Shown here piece by piece: positions 1 to 8,081 of a stretch of DNA of 28,062 nucleotides (position 1 is the stretch's first letter; each line of letters starts with the position of its first letter). The stretch lies in the NCBI GenBank assembly GCA_944323495.1, contig CALUSZ010000062.1:1-28062 (forward strand), in the 5' to 3' direction. The DNA is from Candidatus Gastranaerophilales bacterium. Lineage in GTDB: Bacteria; Cyanobacteriota; Vampirovibrionia; Gastranaerophilales; Gastranaerophilaceae. The position numbers were made by a program, and so were the translations under genes. The notes under the pieces are model-generated. The model did not search any database and was not told the origin of the DNA. It saw nothing but the letters and a program-made list of their open reading frames with translations.

Positions 1-2181
1 AGCAATTTCCTGAACCAGAGCCGCAACAACTATATTTGTGCGGTTTTTAAGGAGAAAGATTTATGGGGCTTTGCCTACACAGATATTTCAACCGGTGAAT
101 TTAAAGCCTCACAGCTTAGCTATGATACACTGTTAACCGAGCTTGTAAGAATTCAGCCGGCTGAAATCATAGCTCCGGCTAAAAAATTAAAACTCCAGCC
201 TTTCCAGATAGTTCCGGAAGAAACCGTCGACCTGCCGGATGAAATTATCAATAACTACAACTGCTCAAAAGTTCCTGATAATGTATTTGAAGATAGTTTT
301 GCACAAAATAATCTAAAGCAGGTATTTAAAATCTCTAATCTTGATGCTATAGGATACAACACCTGCCCTATCGGATTTAGAGCCGCTGCCGGAATTCTTG
401 CGTATATCTGGGAAAATTTAAAAGAAGAATTCCCTAAGTTTGAAAGAATTGAAATTTATGAGCTTTCAGATTATATGGCGCTTGATGCCGGCACACGAAA
501 AAATCTTGAGCTTACAGAAACATTGAGAGAAAAAAATAAATACGGCTCACTTTTATGGGCAATTGATAAAACTAATACTAATATGGGTGCAAGACTCTTA
601 AGGAGCTGGATTTGCCAGCCGCTTAAAAACCCTGACAGAATCTTAAAACGCCAGCAGGCAGTAAAAAAGCTGGTTGAGAATTCTTCTGCAAGATATGAAA
701 TTGAAAAACAATTGAAAAATATTTATGATATACAAAGGCTTTCTACGCGCCTTAGTAACGGAACAGCAAACCCGAGAGACTTCTTAAGCCTGAAGATGTC
801 ACTTTTTGCGCTTCCGGATCTAGTTAATTATGCAAAATCCATCGGGCTTGAAGTTTTTAATAAAATTGAGGAGTCGCTTGAGAGAATAAAAGATTACGCA
901 GAACTTATTGAAAATACAATCGCAGAAGATGCACCTCCCCTTATAAAAGAGGGCGGGATTTTAAAAGCCGGAGTCAGTTCTGATTTAGATTATCTAAGGG
1001 ATTTGATGTTCAACAGCGAGGACTGGCTTAAGAAATTCGGACAGAAAGAACGCGAAAAAACAGGAATTTCCACCCTAAAAGTAGGATTTAATAAGGTTTT
1101 TGGCTTCTATATAGAAGTTACAAATACAAACTTGAGCAAAGTCCCAGCAAACTATGTGAGAAAACAGACGCTTACAGGCGGTGAAAGATTTATTACGGAT
1201 GAGTTGAAAAAACACGAGGATGAAGTTTTAACAGCACAGGTTAAAGCGTATGAACTTGAATACAAACTGTTTTCCAACTTTAGAAACTATTCAAAAGAGT
1301 TTGTGGAAATAATCCGCAAAACAGCAGAATGTATTGCACGCCTTGATGTACTAACCTCTTTTGCAACTATAGCCGTTGAACAAAATTATGTCTGCCCGAA
1401 ACTTGATGAGAGCGGGAATTTCTTTATCAAAAACGGACGCCACCCTGTATTAGAAAAAATTCTTCCGCTCGGCTCTTATGTTCCAAACGATATTGAATTA
1501 TCAAGTACAGATAAAAGTAAAACCGAATTTATGATACTTACAGGGCCTAATATGGCAGGTAAATCGACTTATATGAGACAAAATGCGCTAATTGCAATTT
1601 TAGCCCAGATAGGCTCGTTTATTCCTGCAGATTACGGCGAAATCGGTATTATTGATAAAATCTTTACGCGTGTGGGCGCAAGCGACGATTTAACTCTCGG
1701 AAAATCCACTTTTATGGTAGAAATGACCGAGACAGCTTATATTCTAAACAGCGCTACTTCTAAAAGCCTTATCCTTATAGACGAAATCGGGCGCGGAACA
1801 AGCACTTATGACGGAGTTGCAATTGCCTGGTCAGTTGCCGAATACATAGCTAAAAAAATTCAGGCTAAGTGTATTTTTGCAACCCACTATCACGAACTTA
1901 ATGTAATGACTAACACACTTCCGCAGATAAAAAATTACCGTATAACAATAAGCGAAGAAAACGGCAAAATCGAGTTCTTAAGAAAAATCGTCCCCGGAGG
2001 TGCAAGCAAAAGCTACGGGATTCAGGTTGCAAAAATGGCAGGGCTTCCGAATGATGTCGTAAAACGTTCGGAAGAATTAATGACAAGAATGCAGAAAGAT
2101 TTCTCCAAAAATCTTGCCTCAAGAAAGAGCAAAAAGGAGGCCGAAACAGAACTCGAAGCTCCGCAATTGAATTTGTTTTAA
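1..2181 (+). CDS. mutS: DNA mismatch repair protein MutS, 5' end outside window
   Basis: MutS finds mismatched bases and uses ATP to start strand repair with MutL. The frame is open from base 1 with no stop, so the gene begins left of the window. The 726 visible residues fit a family length of about 850-880, so the N-terminal mismatch-recognition domain with its Phe-x-Glu motif is what is missing. Counting residue 1 at base 1, I see the connector and lever regions, the KVGFNKVFGFYIEV segment (361-374), Walker A GPNMAGKST (515-523), Walker B with DE at 594-595 followed by IGRGTST, and a THYHEL motif (about 629-634). The protein ends in QLNLF, which resembles the QL[S/D]LF beta-clamp-binding motif often found at MutS C-termini. 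An internal ATG at 475 lies in the same frame and is not the true start. Identification is secure. Confidence 0.97.
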   Translation, partial: SNFLNQSRNNYICAVFKEKDLWGFAYTDISTGEFKASQLSYDTLLTELVRIQPAEIIAPAKKLKLQPFQIVPEETVDLPDEIINNYNCSKVPDNVFEDSFAQNNLKQVFKISNLDAIGYNTCPIGFRAAAGILAYIWENLKEEFPKFERIEIYELSDYMALDAGTRKNLELTETLREKNKYGSLLWAIDKTNTNMGARLLRSWICQPLKNPDRILKRQQAVKKLVENSSARYEIEKQLKNIYDIQRLSTRLSNGTANPRDFLSLKMSLFALPDLVNYAKSIGLEVFNKIEESLERIKDYAELIENTIAEDAPPLIKEGGILKAGVSSDLDYLRDLMFNSEDWLKKFGQKEREKTGISTLKVGFNKVFGFYIEVTNTNLSKVPANYVRKQTLTGGERFITDELKKHEDEVLTAQVKAYELEYKLFSNFRNYSKEFVEIIRKTAECIARLDVLTSFATIAVEQNYVCPKLDESGNFFIKNGRHPVLEKILPLGSYVPNDIELSSTDKSKTEFMILTGPNMAGKSTYMRQNALIAILAQIGSFIPADYGEIGIIDKIFTRVGASDDLTLGKSTFMVEMTETAYILNSATSKSLILIDEIGRGTSTYDGVAIAWSVAEYIAKKIQAKCIFATHYHELNVMTNTLPQIKNYRITISEENGKIEFLRKIVPGGASKSYGIQVAKMAGLPNDVVKRSEELMTRMQKDFSKNLASRKSKKEAETELEAPQLNLF

Positions 2182-2209
2182 ATTAATCTAAATAACCCAT
2201 TTTTTGCGC

Positions 2210-2239
2210 CTGACATTCAAAAATTTTAATACATATGAT
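2210..2239 (+). promoter_or_regulatory. Probable sigma70-type promoter of the TPR gene
   Basis: CTGACA at 2210-2215 is followed by an 18-bp spacer and TATGAT at 2234-2239. A second overlapping TATGAT lies at 2239-2244. The promoter sits in the gap between mutS and the TPR gene, whose ATG is at 2277, so that gene probably has its own transcript. Confidence 0.6.
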
Positions 2240-2276
2240 ATGATACTATTAAGAAAAAGTATTGGAGAGAGGACAA

Positions 2277-3977
2277 ATGCAGGTTTCAAAAAGACTGGTC
2301 GTAAGAAAAGAAATCCCTATGGATAATTCTAAAGATTTAATTACGTCTCTGGATGTTGCTCTGGCAGAATATTACTGCAAAAATAACAACTACGAACAGG
2401 GCTTGAAAACATATAGAGAGATTATTCCGCAAATTCCGGATGAGGCCGAAAGAAACAAAATCATTAACCAGTACATGAATTATGCGCTTCAATACGCGCA
2501 AAAAATGTTTATAGATAAAAAATATATTGACTCAATCGAGCAGTATCGGGAAATTATGAAATTTTCAGGATTTCCAGTAAGCATCTACAAAAATATCGGG
2601 CTCTGCATGAAATCAATCGGGAATGCCGATTTAGCCATTAAATTCTTAAAACGCTTTGAAGAGGTTTCGCCGGATAAGGAAGATGTTTATGTATATCTTG
2701 CAGATTTAACTTATACAGATATTAAAGACAACAAAAAAGCAATCGAATACTACGAAAAAGCGCTTGAAAAGAATAAAAATAATTACTCTATCTACAACAT
2801 GCTCGGCCACTTATATTCAACCTGCTATCAGGATAAGTTTAAAGATAAACAGATTGAATATCTTACACGCGCGTATGAGCTTGCCCCGAATAACAGGATT
2901 GTTGTTAAGAACCTTGCATATGTTTATGGAAAATTTGACGAAATCCAAAAAGCGGATGAATTTTATTCAAAACTTATGTACCTTAACCCGACCCACTCGG
3001 ATTTACACGCGTACGGTGCATATCTTGTAAGACATAAACGCTTCTCGGAAGGATTCAAATTCCTGCAGCACCGTTTCCAGAAAGAAGATTTAAAAAATGT
3101 TGCATTCCCTCAGCTCCTTACAACCAAGAAGAAAAAATGGAATATGAAAATCGATATCAAAGATAAACGCATTCTGGTTCACTTTGAACAAGGTTTTGGT
3201 GACTCAATCATGTTTGTAAGATTCCTTGATGATTTAAAAAAACGCTGCAAAGAAGTTTCACTCGTTGTTCAAGGGCCTCTGGTTGAATTATTTAAGGATT
3301 CAAAACTCGGGGTTGAAATTTATACAGAAGACCAAATTCCAACAATCAGCTATGACTATTGGATTCCTATGATGGATTTGCCGATTGTATGCGAAACCCG
3401 TCCTGACACTATTCCAAAAGCCGGCGGCTACTTAAAGGTACCTAAAGCAAAGATTAATGCATACAAAAAAGAACATATCAACGACAATGATAAAATTAAA
3501 ATCGGTATTGCATACGAAGGTACTCTTGCAAGCAAGGAGACCGATAGAGATATTCCGTTAAGCTATCTTTATCCGCTTATGCGGCTTCCGGATGTTGAAG
3601 TTTACAGTTTTCAGGTAGATGACCTTACACGCCAGATGGATATGGTTCCGGAGGATGCAAATCTTATAAGACTCGGAAAAACTTTCAAAAACTGGGAAGA
3701 TACGGCCTGTGCAATGAATTGTATGGATTTAATAGTAACAACCGACAACGGTGTTATGAACCTTGCCGGTGCTCTGGGTATTAAAACTTTCGGCCTGTTT
3801 AACAGAATAGTTGAATGGCGCTGGTTCAAAACTCAAGGTGAAGATATTGCGTGGTATAAGAGTATTAAACCATTTCAAGCTCCAACCGCAGGCGCCTGGG
3901 AGATTCCTGTAGGGCAGGTTCTTGAGGAGATAGATAAAATCCGCTGTAAAAAAATTGCCGAGAAGATAAAAAAATAA
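2277..3977 (+). CDS. TPR protein with GT9/GT41-like glycosyltransferase C-terminal domain
   Basis: The protein has 566 residues. Residues from about 15 to 265 form tandem tetratricopeptide repeats, with typical helix pairs such as the stretch around AIEYYEKALEKNKNNYSIYN. The C-terminal 270 residues match the domain found on many bacterial TPR proteins and related to glycosyltransferase families 9 and 41: HFEQGFGDSIMFVRFL (from H302), then a short KIGIAYEG strand, and VTTDNGVMNLAGALG (about 487-501), the usual nucleotide-sugar-side VxxDxGxxHLAGALG motif, here with Asn in place of His. ATG 2277 is preferred over an upstream in-frame TTG (2262), because the purine-rich GGAGAGAGGA at 2264-2273 is then its ribosome binding site. 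No signal peptide is seen, so it is likely cytoplasmic. The substrate is unknown; the TPRs suggest protein binding or protein glycosylation. Confidence 0.8.
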   Translation: MQVSKRLVVRKEIPMDNSKDLITSLDVALAEYYCKNNNYEQGLKTYREIIPQIPDEAERNKIINQYMNYALQYAQKMFIDKKYIDSIEQYREIMKFSGFPVSIYKNIGLCMKSIGNADLAIKFLKRFEEVSPDKEDVYVYLADLTYTDIKDNKKAIEYYEKALEKNKNNYSIYNMLGHLYSTCYQDKFKDKQIEYLTRAYELAPNNRIVVKNLAYVYGKFDEIQKADEFYSKLMYLNPTHSDLHAYGAYLVRHKRFSEGFKFLQHRFQKEDLKNVAFPQLLTTKKKKWNMKIDIKDKRILVHFEQGFGDSIMFVRFLDDLKKRCKEVSLVVQGPLVELFKDSKLGVEIYTEDQIPTISYDYWIPMMDLPIVCETRPDTIPKAGGYLKVPKAKINAYKKEHINDNDKIKIGIAYEGTLASKETDRDIPLSYLYPLMRLPDVEVYSFQVDDLTRQMDMVPEDANLIRLGKTFKNWEDTACAMNCMDLIVTTDNGVMNLAGALGIKTFGLFNRIVEWRWFKTQGEDIAWYKSIKPFQAPTAGAWEIPVGQVLEEIDKIRCKKIAEKIKK

Positions 3978-3997
3978 AATATTGCTCCGGTTCCTGA

Positions 3998-4084
3998 AAA
4001 CGCTTTGATAAATCTCTGTCCGCCTCGTTTCTTTGACATTCCATTTTGGAATATCAAATTAAATTCATCTTTTGTAAGTTGAAA
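3998..4084 (-). pseudogene. Remnant of an ORF6N-domain (phage/mobile DNA-binding) gene
   Basis: Read on the minus strand from 4084, the frame gives FQLTKDEFNLIFQN followed by GMSKKRGGQRF and AFSGTG. This resembles the core of the ORF6N domain (FxLTxEEFxxL...SxxRGGxRxLPYAFTEQG) found in phage and plasmid antirepressor-like proteins. Sequence before and after it has no ORF6N character: on its 5' side lie a T-run and hairpin, and on its 3' side the frame runs into the end of the TPR gene. There is no start codon, and the AFTEQG motif is worn. I read it as a small leftover of a former mobile gene. The match is from memory of the family and is short. Confidence 0.45.
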
Positions 4085-4085
4085 C

Positions 4086-4119
4086 AAAAAAAAAGTTTGC
4101 CAAAGAGAGAATGGCAAAC
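4086..4119 (-). terminator. Rho-independent terminator, minus strand
   Basis: GTTTGCCA (4095-4102) and TGGCAAAC (4112-4119) form a perfect 8-bp stem around a 9-nt loop. On the minus strand the stem is followed by nine T (4094-4086). It would end transcription coming from the AAA ATPase pair, 206 nt beyond the stop of the downstream AAA gene. The 4120-4324 stretch between them is very AT-rich; I see no gene in it. Confidence 0.75.
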
Positions 4120-4324
4120 ATTAAATAAACACGAGGATATTAAGAGAGAGTATAAAAAGAAACTTTTCTTTGAAGTTCAGCTTAATTACATCTTTCAGCT
4201 TACTTTCCAGATTTTAAAATTTTATTTTTGCCTCCGTTTTGTCTTACTTAATCCTTACATATATATAAAGTAATTTTGTTTCAAAAAATTGCCTCATTGT
4301 AACTAAATTTTAAAATCGTATATA

Positions 4325-5626
4325 CTATTTATTTCCAATATGCAGAAAGCTTTTAATCTTATCCCATAAATTTGCTGTTTTGCGCTGCAGCTGTGCCGAT
4401 AACGGAATCTGCTGAGTCGGCTCAGGAATCTTACTCCAGGCAGGTACAACTTCATCGCCGATTGCACCGGTTGTCATTCCTTTTGATTTTACTGCTTCTT
4501 CAAGATATTTAATATCAAATTTTTCACCTTTTATATTTGAACTGTTATTTATTGCTATACCAAAATCATCGACAGCTTTTTTGGCAATATCTTCAACATC
4601 ACGCTGTGAATATTTCTTATTCTTCAATTCCTTAACTAAATTTTCAATTTCTTTTGTATTATTTTCAAAGAAATTATGATCTTTTACAGCCTTCAAATCT
4701 CTAAGCTGGAATTTTAAAGCCGCTTTTAACTCTGTAGTATTCGGCAGATCAATTTCAATCATATTCTTAAACCGGCTTAAAGAAGCTTTATCCAGATTTC
4801 CGGAAGACGGATTAACGTTAGTTGTACCTATAATTTTTAAGTTTTCGCAATCCTTAATTAAATCCAAACCATTTAAAAAAGCAGTTCTGTTTTCAGCAAG
4901 ATGAAGATTATTGGCTCCGCATTTTTCACGCGGAACTAAAAGAGCGTCTATTTCATCAAATGAAACAACATATTTCTTCTCCGGATTTTTCATTGCTGTT
5001 TCGTGAAGCTGGTTAAAAACATTTTTTATTTCAACAGATGTTTGGCCGATATATGGAGAAGAAACATCAGCAAATTGAACTTTTGTATATTCAGCACCCA
5101 GTTCTTTAGCTAATATCTGGCCGCTGAAAGTTTTACCCGTACCTGAAGGTCCGTACATTAATATACACTGTTCGGGATTTTTCATGCCGGTATATTCCAG
5201 AACTTCTTTTTTAACAGCACCGCGATTTTTCATTTTTTGAATAAAATCACGCACCTTTGGATTAACGCAGTCATCTGTAAGCTTCGGGAAATCTTGTTTT
5301 TTTGCAATATCATCCCAGACAAGCTTAACATTTTTCGAAATTTCCTGCCCGTTTAATCCGCCCCTCTTAAGACCAATAATAGAGGTTACAGCCATGGTTA
5401 CAAAGGCAGCCGCAAGTGCTACCTGCGCTATTACACCTGTTTTCTGCCAATTTTCTTTGGACTTTTCTTTCTTGAGAGCTTTTTGCTGTTCCATTGCCTG
5501 CATAATGAACATATCATCCATTGCATTATCCGGCATTGGAGGGGTATAGCGATTGTTATAGCTCATGACATACGGCACGGCTGCTGCGTCTGCTTTAAAT
5601 TGTATATTATTAGTTATTCTATTCAT
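4325..5626 (-). CDS. Membrane-anchored AAA ATPase, paralogue with intact Walker motifs
   Basis: The 433-residue protein begins with a low-complexity tail carrying NIQFKA (7-12), then a Lys-rich stretch (50-62), a hydrophobic segment at about 64-85, a linker with LTDDCVNPKVRDFI (117-129), and one AAA domain: Walker A GPSGTGKT (159-166), Walker B VVSFDEID (220-227), sensor-1 GTTN (267-270) and a likely arginine finger at R285 in LSRF. The usual RPGRFDR end of the second region of homology is shortened. The AAA domain is FtsH/Vps4-like, but no protease or MIT domain follows; the C-terminus has a Pro/Gln-rich tail. It lies 19 bp downstream of a paralogue with the same layout (5646-6842) and is surely co-transcribed. 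Substrate and partner are unknown. A remodelling role at the membrane is inference. Confidence 0.85.
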   Translation of the reverse strand: MNRITNNIQFKADAAAVPYVMSYNNRYTPPMPDNAMDDMFIMQAMEQQKALKKEKSKENWQKTGVIAQVALAAAFVTMAVTSIIGLKRGGLNGQEISKNVKLVWDDIAKKQDFPKLTDDCVNPKVRDFIQKMKNRGAVKKEVLEYTGMKNPEQCILMYGPSGTGKTFSGQILAKELGAEYTKVQFADVSSPYIGQTSVEIKNVFNQLHETAMKNPEKKYVVSFDEIDALLVPREKCGANNLHLAENRTAFLNGLDLIKDCENLKIIGTTNVNPSSGNLDKASLSRFKNMIEIDLPNTTELKAALKFQLRDLKAVKDHNFFENNTKEIENLVKELKNKKYSQRDVEDIAKKAVDDFGIAINNSSNIKGEKFDIKYLEEAVKSKGMTTGAIGDEVVPAWSKIPEPTQQIPLSAQLQRKTANLWDKIKSFLHIGNK

Positions 5627-5645
5627 ATTCTTTCCCTATTTTATT

Positions 5646-6842
5646 CTACAATGCACCGTTCGTTTTTGCTACAAATTTCCAGAAAGCTTCCATCAATTTG
5701 TTTTCGTTAATACTACCTGCTGTATTAGCAGAACCTGATTCAATTCCTGCGGCCCAGGTTTCCTTATTATTTATTGCATTCAACAAATAATCCGAAGTAA
5801 TTTGAGCAGTATTTTTATTCGGATTATCTAAATTCTTTACAGTAAAATCTGAAATTGCAGTTTTTACAACATTTTCAACATCCCTTTGAGCACCGTTTTT
5901 CTGTTTTATTAAATCAGCAATCTTATCAAGTTCTGCATCGTTTTTGATTAAATCACGCGCAGCCTCCGACTTTGCAAGATGGAACTTCATAGATGATTTA
6001 ATTTCATTTTGAATCGGTTTTTCAATCTCAAAAATATTTCCAAGCCTGCTTAATGTTGCAGCATCAAGGTTTGCAGTTTTCGGGTTAATATTAGTTGTTC
6101 CGATAATTGTTAAATTCGGAATATCTTTAATTGAATCCAGACCGTTCAGAAATGAAGTTCTGTTCTGTCCTAAATGAAGATTATTAGAACCAAGTTTATT
6201 AACGTTGTTTATCAATGAATCAATTTCATTAAATGTCACTACATATTTTTTGTCAGGATGTTTCTTTGCTATATTAGCAATTTCTTTAAATTTTTTGGAG
6301 ATATTTACGGCTGTTTTACCAACGTATTCAGACGATAAGTCAGAGAATTGAATTTCTGCATACTCTGCACCCATCTCTTTTGCCATCAATTTGGCAGAAA
6401 AAGTTTTACCGGTTCCTGTCGGACCGTGAAACAATACCATTCTTGGAGCATCAGCGCCGGTATAGTTGATAAAATCTTTTGGCGCATTTAAAATTTTTAT
6501 TGTTTTTTCAATAAAATTCTTAACTTTAGGATTAACACAATCATCGCTCAAAGAAGGCATCTTTTCTGAGATTTTAGCAAACTGCGTCTTAGCAGTTCCT
6601 TTACCGAAATAAGTATATGCCATAAGCCCCACTGAAGCCAGTAGTGCTGCTAAAACACCGATTTGAATTCCCATATTCAAATTCTGCTGCTTTTTAGCAT
6701 TCTTTTTAGCCTTTTCTTGTTCTTTGATAAAGCTGTCTACTTCTGCTTCCTGACTAACAGGTGCAGACGCTCTAAAATTAACACCATTCGATATCGGGGC
6801 AGATAAACTGTTGTTATTTCCGATGCTGTTTATTGTAGTCAT
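5646..6842 (-). CDS. Membrane-anchored AAA ATPase paralogue with Asp-to-Asn Walker B
   Basis: The protein has 398 residues when started at ATG 6842, which has AGGAG five bases upstream; an upstream in-frame start at 6935 has no such signal. Layout matches its neighbour: NFRA near the N-terminus (22-25), a Lys-rich coiled segment (about 33-53), a hydrophobic segment (about 58-79), LSDDCVNPKVKNFI (98-111), Walker A GPTGTGKT (140-147), sensor-1 GTTN (248-251) and LSR (264-266). The Walker B reads VVTFNEID, so the Asp that helps hold Mg is Asn205 (codon AAT at 6228-6230), while the catalytic Glu206 is kept. The neighbour has Asp here. This suggests weak or altered ATP hydrolysis and perhaps a mixed ring with the intact paralogue. 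Function unknown. Confidence 0.83.
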   Translation of the reverse strand: MTTINSIGNNNSLSAPISNGVNFRASAPVSQEAEVDSFIKEQEKAKKNAKKQQNLNMGIQIGVLAALLASVGLMAYTYFGKGTAKTQFAKISEKMPSLSDDCVNPKVKNFIEKTIKILNAPKDFINYTGADAPRMVLFHGPTGTGKTFSAKLMAKEMGAEYAEIQFSDLSSEYVGKTAVNISKKFKEIANIAKKHPDKKYVVTFNEIDSLINNVNKLGSNNLHLGQNRTSFLNGLDSIKDIPNLTIIGTTNINPKTANLDAATLSRLGNIFEIEKPIQNEIKSSMKFHLAKSEAARDLIKNDAELDKIADLIKQKNGAQRDVENVVKTAISDFTVKNLDNPNKNTAQITSDYLLNAINNKETWAAGIESGSANTAGSINENKLMEAFWKFVAKTNGAL

Positions 6843-7000
6843 ACGAACTCCTGACACTAATACTTCTAACATGTATAAAACCAAAGATTTTACAAAATTG
6901 CTCAATTGTAAAGATTTGTAAAAATTTTCTCTCAAAATCTAAAGTTTTGGCTAAAAATGCCGATAAACATGTAAAAGGGACGAAATAAAGGAATCAAGAA

Positions 7001-7993
7001 ATGGGATTAGCCTGCTCACAAATTAGACTTTTAACATTAACCGCCCGCAAAGCCGATTGCGAGTACGGTATCTCTATTAATTCCATGGAAAAAATGGCAT
7101 TAACTAGAGAACAAAGTGAGCTGTCCAGAGAATATCAGAGCAAACTTCAGTCCAAACAGATTTCCTATTATGCAAACGGGCAATACAACAAGATTAATTA
7201 CAACTATTTGATGGGATATGGTGCAAATTATACGGCTATAACAGGTGGTACACAGCCGCTTAAGAGTGAAAACTCAATGGTATTGACAGACTATAAAGGG
7301 CAAGTTGTTTTAAGCGAGACCTATGCTAATGCAATTACAAGCGTTTTAGGCTCATCTGCAATGAATAATAAAGGTCAGGGCGGAACCTTCTCCACTGATA
7401 ATATTCCGGAGATTTTAGCAGCATTTATTCCTGGTTATACTGCTGAACAATTTCAGACGGTTATTGATGGTAACAAAGTCTCATCAGAATTCACAGCTGA
7501 TAATGTACAAACCATTACCGGCGAAGAAACAGGTGGGCAAACGATTGTTAATACATCTGATAAAACAACTAACCTTATTCAAAGCATTATTGATTTTTAT
7601 TATCCAATATTTCAAGCAGCCGCAGCCAATGGATGGACAACAGAATATAATAAAGAAATGGAAACCAATGATGATTATATTAGTGATGCAATCGTGAGCG
7701 GAACTTTCCAGCTTGAAACTGTTAATGATGATGGTAACTATGATACAGGTACCTCACTCACGTACTTTATAACAGCAGGATTAGTTCAAGAAAGAACCGA
7801 TTCAAGCGTTAGAGAAGAAATTACAGCCTGGTATGAAGCTGAAAAAGCCAGAATTTCCGAAAAAGAAGACTGGTTGGATTTGGAAAACCAGGATTTATCT
7901 ACAGAGCTTGAAGCTATAAATACAGAAATACAATCTATCCAATCTTTAATAGATGATGCTATTAGTACAGTATTCGACTGGGGAAGCGGCTAG
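7001..7993 (+). CDS. MGLA-type coiled-coil protein of unknown function
   Basis: The 330-residue protein starts MGLACSQIRLLTLTARKAD, an N-terminus I have seen on unannotated proteins of gut Melainabacteria and Elusimicrobia. There is no Sec signal peptide or membrane segment. Residues 30-75 look helical and Tyr/Asn-rich; the middle (about 80-250) is a Thr/Gly/Asn-rich region of the sort seen in surface or secreted proteins. The last 65 residues form a strong coiled coil (ITAWYEAEKARISEKEDW onward, heptads to about 320) and end in a short aromatic tail. AAAGGA at 6987-6992 serves ATG 7001. It is transcribed away from the AAA pair, and a terminator follows. The helical ends around a polar middle recall flagellin/hook-like or type III-exported proteins, but this is only a resemblance. 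Confidence 0.75.
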   Translation: MGLACSQIRLLTLTARKADCEYGISINSMEKMALTREQSELSREYQSKLQSKQISYYANGQYNKINYNYLMGYGANYTAITGGTQPLKSENSMVLTDYKGQVVLSETYANAITSVLGSSAMNNKGQGGTFSTDNIPEILAAFIPGYTAEQFQTVIDGNKVSSEFTADNVQTITGEETGGQTIVNTSDKTTNLIQSIIDFYYPIFQAAAANGWTTEYNKEMETNDDYISDAIVSGTFQLETVNDDGNYDTGTSLTYFITAGLVQERTDSSVREEITAWYEAEKARISEKEDWLDLENQDLSTELEAINTEIQSIQSLIDDAISTVFDWGSG

Positions 7994-8033
7994 ATTGATA
8001 AAATATTATTCCTTTATTTCCTTTTATGCAAAA

Positions 8034-8065
8034 GACTTGCCTTTTTATCAGCAAGTCCTTTTTTT
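8034..8065 (+). terminator. Rho-independent terminator between convergent genes
   Basis: GACTTGC (8034-8040) pairs with GCAAGTC (8051-8057) around a 10-nt loop, followed by C and seven T (8059-8065) on the plus strand. It ends the 7001-7993 transcript. On the minus strand a weaker T run (TTTT) also follows the stem, so it may slow transcripts leaving aspS. Confidence 0.8.
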
Positions 8066-8081
8066 AATATATAAAAATTTT

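Noticed and set aside
4046..4273. 75-residue plus-strand frame between the TPR gene and the AAA pair
   Set aside because: No start signal, an AT-driven Lys/Phe/Tyr composition, and it overlaps the minus-strand terminator and ORF6N relic.
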